The notes beneath the pieces are model-generated. The model ran no database searches, was not told where the DNA came from, and saw only the letters and a program-made list of their open reading frames with translations. The position numbers were made by a program, and so were the translations under genes. Below, in pieces: positions 59,354 to 64,000 of a DNA stretch of 64,000 nt. The DNA is from DAIDKA01 sp963726995. Its GTDB lineage: Bacteria > Pseudomonadota > Gammaproteobacteria > Steroidobacterales > Steroidobacteraceae. Position 1 is the first letter of the stretch. Every line of letters begins with the position of its first letter. The stretch spans positions 558,001-622,000 of the forward strand of contig CAVSEP010000006.1 of the NCBI GenBank assembly GCA_963726995.1. The letters run 5' to 3'.

Positions 59354-59953
59354 ATGCCACCGAGACCTCAACCCGTTGCTCTGCGCATCGAGCTGCTCGA
59401 TGTCGCGCCTTTGGTCTGGCGCCGCGTGCTGGTATCAAATCAATCGACGCTTGCCAGCCTGCACAACTTCGTGCAGTGGGTGATGGGCTGGATGGACACG
59501 CATGCGCACGAATTCCAGGTGGGCGACGGCGTCGTGGCGCCCGACTGGTGGATCCGCGAGGTCGGGACTGATTCCGACACGTCGAACTACCGTGACGAGC
59601 GCCGGGTCTCGGTCGCAACCGTGGCCAGGGAACTCGGCAGCGGCGGCGAAATGGAATACCGCTATGACATGGGCGACGGATGGCGACACCGGATCGTCAT
59701 CGAATCGCCACCGCCGAACTGGTCAAGCCTTGAGTTGCCGTTGCCGACGTGCCTGGCCGGCGAGAACGCCTGCCCGCCGGATGACGTGGGTGGCCCGCAC
59801 GGCTACGCACTGTTGCTCGAGATCCTCGGGGATCGCGAGCACGACCAGCATGAAGACATGATCCGCTGGATCGGCGGCGTTTTCGACCCCAAGGGGTTTG
59901 ACCTGAATCGGATCAACCGGGAGTGGCGCGGCGCGAAGAATCGCGGGCGGTGA
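59354..59953 (+). CDS. pRiA4b ORF-3 family protein
   Basis: 199 residues. Typical opening LRIELLDVAPLVWRRVLVSNQSTLASLHNFVQWVMGW, then HAHEFQVGD, the YRYDMGDGWRHRIVIE segment, CPPDDVGGPHGY and FDPKGFDLNRINREW, all hallmarks of the plasmid pRiA4b ORF-3-like family. Function unknown; the family is frequent on mobile and accessory DNA. It is probably co-transcribed with fic. Confidence 0.88.
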   Translation: MPPRPQPVALRIELLDVAPLVWRRVLVSNQSTLASLHNFVQWVMGWMDTHAHEFQVGDGVVAPDWWIREVGTDSDTSNYRDERRVSVATVARELGSGGEMEYRYDMGDGWRHRIVIESPPPNWSSLELPLPTCLAGENACPPDDVGGPHGYALLLEILGDREHDQHEDMIRWIGGVFDPKGFDLNRINREWRGAKNRGR

Positions 59954-60245
59954 TCCGAGCCGTCATCGCGTGTTGGCTCTCGTGCTGGGAAAGCAAGGCC
60001 CTCCAGGGAGGCCGTGCGCCCAACGGCTGAAAGCCGAGCTGCGGGCCATCGGCAGCGATGCGCCGAATACCGATATGCCCTTGCTCGTAGAACAGTTTCT
60101 GTGGATGCAACGACCCTGATTTCCACGAAGGATCCTTCGGACTCCCACGCTGATCGAAAAATCTTCGCAGATCGCCCGATTACCGCATTGCTCGCCGCCT
60201 CGATCTGCGCATCCAGGAGATCCGCCTACTGCTTCGGATGTCCGG
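59954..60245. other. Gap between pRiA4b-like gene and mnmE
   Basis: 292 bases with lower G+C than the neighbours. A short plus-strand frame ending at ~60118 (RLKAELRAIGSDAP...FLWMQRP, stop TGA) resembles a degraded gene end. No intact gene, promoter or terminator was recognised. It may mark the right junction of the accessory block. Confidence 0.4.
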
Positions 60246-61595
60246 CTATTTGCCGATGCAGAAACTCGCGAAGATCCGCCCCAGCAGATCCTCGCTGGTG
60301 AATTCCCCGCCGATCTCATCCAACGCGCGCTGTGCGGTCCGCAGTTCCTGGGCGACCAGTTCCCCGGCACGGGTTTCCTTCAGCACCCGCGCGGCCTCCT
60401 CGACACTGGCGCGCGCCCGGGCGAGGGCCTCCAGATGCCGCTGGCGCGCGGAAACACTGCCGCTCTCCAGAGTGAAATAGCCCATGCAGGACTTCAGATG
60501 CGCGCGCAGGCCGTCCAGGCCCTCACCGGTGAGGGCGGACACATCGACGCGCGGCACTCCGGATGGGGCGGGCAGCTTGCGGCCGTCGGCAATGTCGGAC
60601 TTGTTGTAGACCAGGGTGACGGGAATCCCGGCGGGCAGCGAGCCGGCAAGTTCGCGATAGGCGGAAGCTTCCGGGTCCAGGGCGCCATCGATGATGAACA
60701 GCACCCGATCGGCGCGCGCCATCTCGGCTTGTGCGCGGCGGATGCCCTCTTCTTCCACGGCATCCTGCGCAACGCGCAGACCCGCGGTATCCAGAATGTG
60801 CAGCGGCATGCCGTCCACGTGGATGCGCTCGCGCAGCACGTCGCGGGTGGTGCCCGGCAGGGCGGTGACGATGGCCGCATCGTAACCGGCCAGCCGGTTG
60901 AGCAGACTGGACTTGCCGGCGTTGGGCGCGCCGGCCAGCACTACGGTCATGCCGTCGCGCAGCAGGCGGCCCTGACTGGCGCTGCGCGTGACCGCCTCGA
61001 AATGCCGGCGCACCGTCGCCAGGCGCTCGGCGAGGGCGGGATCGGCCAGGAAGTCGATCTCCTCCTCGGGAAAATCGATGGCGGCCTCCACATGGGTGCG
61101 CAGCTCGATGAGGGCGCCGGTGAGCACCTGGATCATGGTGGAGAACTCCCCCTGCAGGGAGCGCATCGCGGCGCGTGCAGCCTCGCGCGATCCGGCATCG
61201 ATGAGGTCCGCGACGGCTTCGGCCTGCGCCAGGTCCAGCTTGTCGTTGAGGAAGGCGCGCTGCGTGAATTCTCCGGGATTGGCGCGCCGCGCGCCCAGCT
61301 CCACCAGCCGCTCGATCAGCGACTCGATGATGACCGGGCCGCCGTGGCCATGGAATTCGACGACGTCTTCGCCGGTGTAGGAGTGGGGCCCGGGGAAGTA
61401 CAGGGCCAGGCCCGCATCCAGGGTCTGGTGAGCCGCATCGCGGAAGGCCGCGAAGGTGGCGCGGCGCGGCGCGGGCAGCGCGCCCAGGATGCTGCTCGCG
61501 ATGCGGGAGGCTGCGGGACCGGACAGACGCACGACGCCTATGCCCCCTCGCCCCGGCGGGGTCGCGGCCGCAACGATGGTGTCCGCGTCGCTCAC
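60246..61595 (-). CDS. mnmE: tRNA modification GTPase MnmE
   Basis: 449 residues. A partner of MnmG in wobble-uridine modification. The N-terminal tetrahydrofolate-binding domain starts TIVAAATPPGRGGIGVVRLSG. The G domain has GAPNAGKSSLLNRL (G1), DTAGLR (G3) and NKSD (G4). The conserved C-terminal FCIGK is present. It lies 15 bases after yidC in the rpmH-rnpA-yidD-yidC-mnmE array. mnmG, often next to it, is 9.6 kb away. Confidence 0.96.
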   Translation of the reverse strand: MSDADTIVAAATPPGRGGIGVVRLSGPAASRIASSILGALPAPRRATFAAFRDAAHQTLDAGLALYFPGPHSYTGEDVVEFHGHGGPVIIESLIERLVELGARRANPGEFTQRAFLNDKLDLAQAEAVADLIDAGSREAARAAMRSLQGEFSTMIQVLTGALIELRTHVEAAIDFPEEEIDFLADPALAERLATVRRHFEAVTRSASQGRLLRDGMTVVLAGAPNAGKSSLLNRLAGYDAAIVTALPGTTRDVLRERIHVDGMPLHILDTAGLRVAQDAVEEEGIRRAQAEMARADRVLFIIDGALDPEASAYRELAGSLPAGIPVTLVYNKSDIADGRKLPAPSGVPRVDVSALTGEGLDGLRAHLKSCMGYFTLESGSVSARQRHLEALARARASVEEAARVLKETRAGELVAQELRTAQRALDEIGGEFTSEDLLGRIFASFCIGK

Positions 61596-61610
61596 CTTGC
61601 GGTCGGGCGC

Positions 61611-63344
61611 CTAGGTCTTGCGCACGGACGCCACGGTGATGCGGCGGTTGATGTTCCACTGCTGCAGCACGCCGAGCGCGGTATTCGCCACGTAGTACAG
61701 CACCAGGCCCGAGGGCAGGAACATGAACAGTGCGGACATCGCGATCGGCATGAACATCATCACCTTGGCCTGCACCGGGTCGGGCGAGGTTGGATTCAGG
61801 CGCTGCTGCACGAACATGGCGCCGGCCATCAGTATGGGCAGGATGAAGTAGGGATCGGGCGATGAGAGGTCATTCAGCCACAGCGCGAAGGGCGCCTGGC
61901 GCATTTCCACGCTTTCCATCAGCACCCAGTAGAAAGCGAAGAACACGGGGATCTGGACGATCATGGGCAGGCAACCGCTGACCGGATTGACCTTCTCGCG
62001 CTGGTACAGCTCCATGGTGGCGCGCCCCAGCTTCTCCTTGTCGTCCTTGTACTGCTCCTGGATGTTCTTGATGCGCGGCTGCAGCGCGCGCATCTTCGCC
62101 ATCGATTTGCCGCTCGCTTCCGACAGCGGATAGAAGATGAGCTTCAGCAGCAGGGTGATGAGCAGGATGGCCACTCCCCAGTTGCCCGTGACCGAATGCA
62201 CCCAGCTCAGGGCGCTGAATAGCGGCTGGGCGATCACGAACAGCTTGCCGAAGTCCGTGACTCGCTGCAGGTTGGGGCCGGCCGTGGCCAGTTGCGCCTG
62301 CAGCTTCGGTCCCAGGAATACCGTCATGGGAAAGCTCTGCTGGGCCCCTACCGGCACTGCCACCGCGGCGGAGGCACCGGCAGCCAGGACGTACTCATCG
62401 CCCTGCGAATTCATGGTGAACGTGTAGCCGGTGTTGGGGGGCGGGACCACGGCGGTCACGAACTGATGCTGGATGGCGGCAATCCAGCCGTTCTGCACCT
62501 CTTCATTCAGGTTCCGATCGTCCTTGTCGGTGACCTTGAGCTTCCGATAGGCGGTATCCCAGATCGCCGGCCCATGCGAGGCGAAGCGCTCTGGATTCGT
62601 GCTGAACATCGAGGTGCGTGTCGGCGGATCATTGCGCACGATGCGCGCGTAGGCCGCGGCCGGCCAGGGCGCGGTGGAATGATTGGTGACCGTCTGGGTA
62701 ATGTTGATGGCGTAGCTGCCGCGGCGGAACACGAACTCCTTCGTGACCTCGACGCCCTGCCCATCGGTCCAGTGCAGCGGCACGCGCAGCTCGTCCTGAC
62801 CCGGGGCCATCTGGAAGTCCGTGGCGGTGCTGGTGAAGCTCGCCAGCGCATCGGGACTGGCCCCGCCGGCGGGGCCCTGCATGGCCACCTGCAGCAGATA
62901 CAGGGTTTCCGGACTGTCATGATTTTCCAGGCGCACGCGCTGCGCCTGGCCTTTCACGCGCGAGTAGTCATTGAGGTCCGCCTGGGAAACGGTTCCGCCC
63001 TTGAGGCTGATTTCAAGCTGCAGCAGATCCGTATGCACGTGCACGGCGGGGCCCGCCGCGACCGCGGCATCGGCCGCCAGGGAACCTGCGGGAATCGGGG
63101 CCGCGGCCACGCCGCTGGACGCAGGCAGGGCCGCCGAACTGACGGGGTTGGCGGTCACGCCCGGTGCGCTGGCCGTGCCGGATTGCGGCAGCTGCGAAGC
63201 CAGGCCGCCGACCGGCGCATGCGCGGCGGCGAGCTCCGCGGCCGCATCGATGGGGCCGTAATCCTTCTGCCAGGCCAGATAGTTCAGCCAGCCTACGTAG
63301 CCCAGAAGAATCCACAGAGCGTATCGGGGAATGTTACTTGTCAT
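61611..63344 (-). CDS. yidC: Membrane protein insertase YidC
   Basis: 577 residues from ATG at 63344; a longer frame start at 63470 runs through yidD and is rejected. N-terminal helix IPRYALWILLGYVGWLNYLAW, a large periplasmic P1 domain, then the 60KD_IMP insertase core with KLIFYPLSEASGKSMAKMR, PVSGCLPMIVQIPVFFAFYWVL and FLPSGLVLYYVANTALGVLQQ. It inserts inner-membrane proteins alone or with SecYEG. The start overlaps yidD by 11 bases. Confidence 0.95.
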   Translation of the reverse strand: MTSNIPRYALWILLGYVGWLNYLAWQKDYGPIDAAAELAAAHAPVGGLASQLPQSGTASAPGVTANPVSSAALPASSGVAAAPIPAGSLAADAAVAAGPAVHVHTDLLQLEISLKGGTVSQADLNDYSRVKGQAQRVRLENHDSPETLYLLQVAMQGPAGGASPDALASFTSTATDFQMAPGQDELRVPLHWTDGQGVEVTKEFVFRRGSYAINITQTVTNHSTAPWPAAAYARIVRNDPPTRTSMFSTNPERFASHGPAIWDTAYRKLKVTDKDDRNLNEEVQNGWIAAIQHQFVTAVVPPPNTGYTFTMNSQGDEYVLAAGASAAVAVPVGAQQSFPMTVFLGPKLQAQLATAGPNLQRVTDFGKLFVIAQPLFSALSWVHSVTGNWGVAILLITLLLKLIFYPLSEASGKSMAKMRALQPRIKNIQEQYKDDKEKLGRATMELYQREKVNPVSGCLPMIVQIPVFFAFYWVLMESVEMRQAPFALWLNDLSSPDPYFILPILMAGAMFVQQRLNPTSPDPVQAKVMMFMPIAMSALFMFLPSGLVLYYVANTALGVLQQWNINRRITVASVRKT

Positions 63345-63582
63345 GTCCGTATTGAGAATGCATGCAGCGGATGGCGGGCACGGGGTCGATGCCGCCTGGA
63401 TGCCAGGGATGGCAGCGGCCCAGTCGCCGCAAGGTGAGCCAGCTGCCGTGGAGAACACCGAAGCGGGCAATCGCCTCGAGTGCGTAGTGGGAACAGGAGG
63501 GATGGAACCGGCACTTCGGGCCCAGCAGCGGACTCAACGTCCACTGGTAGAGGCGGATCAGGGCTGTGACGAGTGCGCGCAT
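63334..63582 (-). CDS. yidD: Membrane protein insertion efficiency factor YidD
   Basis: 82 residues. The family signature PKCRFHPSCSHYALEAI is clear, with the amphipathic N-terminus LIRLYQWTLSPLLG and the HPGGIDPVP end. It aids YidC-dependent insertion at the membrane. It overlaps rnpA by 25 bases upstream and yidC by 11 downstream. Confidence 0.93.
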   Translation of the reverse strand: MRALVTALIRLYQWTLSPLLGPKCRFHPSCSHYALEAIARFGVLHGSWLTLRRLGRCHPWHPGGIDPVPAIRCMHSQYGHDK

Positions 63583-63947
63583 TGGAGTTTGATTTTATCC
63601 CACAATCCATCAAGGCTCGCGCGCAGCTGCGCGGCGGGTACATCCCGGGCGCGCGGTCGCGCGCTGATCACCAGGTCCACGTGGGGCAGCTCGTGCTGCC
63701 GCAGTCTGAAGGATTCGCGGATCAGGCGCCGGATGCGATTGCGGGGCACGGACCCGCCGAAGGGCTTGGAGGCAACCGCGAGGCCCAGTCGGGCGAGTCC
63801 CAGCGAGTTCGGATGAACGGTGACCCCGAAGTGGTTGTTGCCGATGCGCTTGCCGCTGGCGTACAGCTGATCGAATTCCCACTTGCGGCGCAGGCGCCGC
63901 GCGGCGGGAAAGGTCAATCGCTCGCGGTCGGCCTGGGCATTGGACAA
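63558..63947 (-). CDS. rnpA: Ribonuclease P protein component
   Basis: 129 residues. It binds the RNase P RNA and helps process tRNA 5' ends. Signature GSVPRNRIRRLIRESFR (RNR motif), preceded by GLARLGLAVASKPFGG. Basic and of normal length. It follows rpmH by seven bases and overlaps yidD. Confidence 0.94.
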   Translation of the reverse strand: MSNAQADRERLTFPAARRLRRKWEFDQLYASGKRIGNNHFGVTVHPNSLGLARLGLAVASKPFGGSVPRNRIRRLIRESFRLRQHELPHVDLVISARPRARDVPAAQLRASLDGLWDKIKLQCAHSSQP

Positions 63948-63954
63948 GGGGCGC

Positions 63955-64000
63955 CTAGGGAATCAGCTTCTTGCGACCTTTTGCGCGACGCCGGTTCAGG
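63955..64000 (-). CDS. rpmH: 50S ribosomal protein L34 (C-terminal end only)
   Basis: The last 14 codons plus stop read LNRRRAKGRKKLIP, the typical L34 C-terminus; the N-terminus lies beyond the right edge. rpmH upstream of rnpA is the standard order and confirms the identity despite the short fragment. Confidence 0.9.
   Translation of the reverse strand, partial: LNRRRAKGRKKLIP

Noticed and set aside
60435..61865. 476-codon plus-strand open frame opposite mnmE/yidC
   Set aside because: Composition typical of antisense to G+C-rich genes and no recognisable domain.
63344..63470. Longer yidC start at 63470
   Set aside because: The extra 42 residues lie inside yidD, have no YidC similarity, and precede the true first helix.
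1..64000. tRNA, rRNA, insertion sequences and phage genes
   Set aside because: None of their characteristic sequences, inverted ends or gene families were seen on reading the window.

Overview
The window is a gene-dense, roughly two-thirds G+C chromosome segment from a gammaproteobacterium. The gmk-rpoZ-spoT-ridA-recG block, the coxB-ctaD-ctaG-ctaE-DUF2909-surf1-ctaA-cyoE block, bioBFCD, trkAH and the rpmH-rnpA-yidD-yidC-mnmE block all point there. The HAF-repeat autotransporter and the ECF sigma/Ser-Thr kinase pair suggest something near Xanthomonadales, Nevskiales or Steroidobacterales (inference). The right edge lies in the rpmH-mnmE neighbourhood, which in related bacteria is usually near the replication origin. 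No rRNA, tRNA, CRISPR array or insertion sequence was recognised.

Region 1 (1-9255) is the least ordinary part. On the minus strand a probable five-gene operon runs A1-B1-A2-B2-autotransporter. A1/A2 and B1/B2 are divergent paralogues, so an A-B gene pair has been duplicated, and within each pair the genes overlap by four bases. All four products carry signal peptides. Both B proteins end in the same 39-residue architecture: four proline-started heptads and then LDLQPALCGR, which holds the only cysteine of the mature protein. Divergently, on the plus strand, lie an ECF sigma factor of the Sig-70_X6 type and a membrane Ser/Thr kinase with a repeat-rich C-terminal region. I read this as an undescribed envelope or secretion system with its own regulators.

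Region 2 (9276-25502) holds an EAL/degenerate-GGDEF protein with a palindrome in front of it and a TonB-dependent receptor. It continues with gmk-rpoZ-spoT-ridA-recG, ubiA, a Tat-exported carotenoid-oxygenase-type enzyme, and bioBFCD behind a BirA-like operator. ubiA and the oxygenase gene are each broken by one extra base, so these are either sequencing errors or real lesions.

Region 3 (25538-36182) is a complete aa3-type cytochrome c oxidase locus with assembly factors, heme A and heme O synthesis genes, a glyoxalase II-like hydrolase, a TPR protein and a diheme cytochrome c peroxidase-like protein. Region 4 (36157-50656) holds a glutathione transferase, an AI-2E/PerM transporter, uvrD, trkA-trkH, a CheD-like protein, two uncharacterised envelope proteins, an M1 aminopeptidase, and a leftward mnmG-pyrF-cupin group.

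Region 5 (50736-59953) separates mnmG from mnmE, genes that are adjacent in many bacteria. It looks accessory: a secreted peptidase-like hydrolase with a NatAB-type ABC exporter, a solitary beta-class DNA methyltransferase, an Ig-repeat/beta-propeller lipoprotein, a Fic protein and a pRiA4b ORF-3-like protein. Region 6 (60246-64000) is mnmE, yidC, yidD, rnpA and the end of rpmH, all leftward and tightly packed.

Genome-wide habits visible here include many ATGA start/stop overlaps, several -10-like hexamers only 6-13 bases before a start codon (suggesting leaderless mRNAs), and two short A+T-rich, rare-codon patches inside recG and mnmG.
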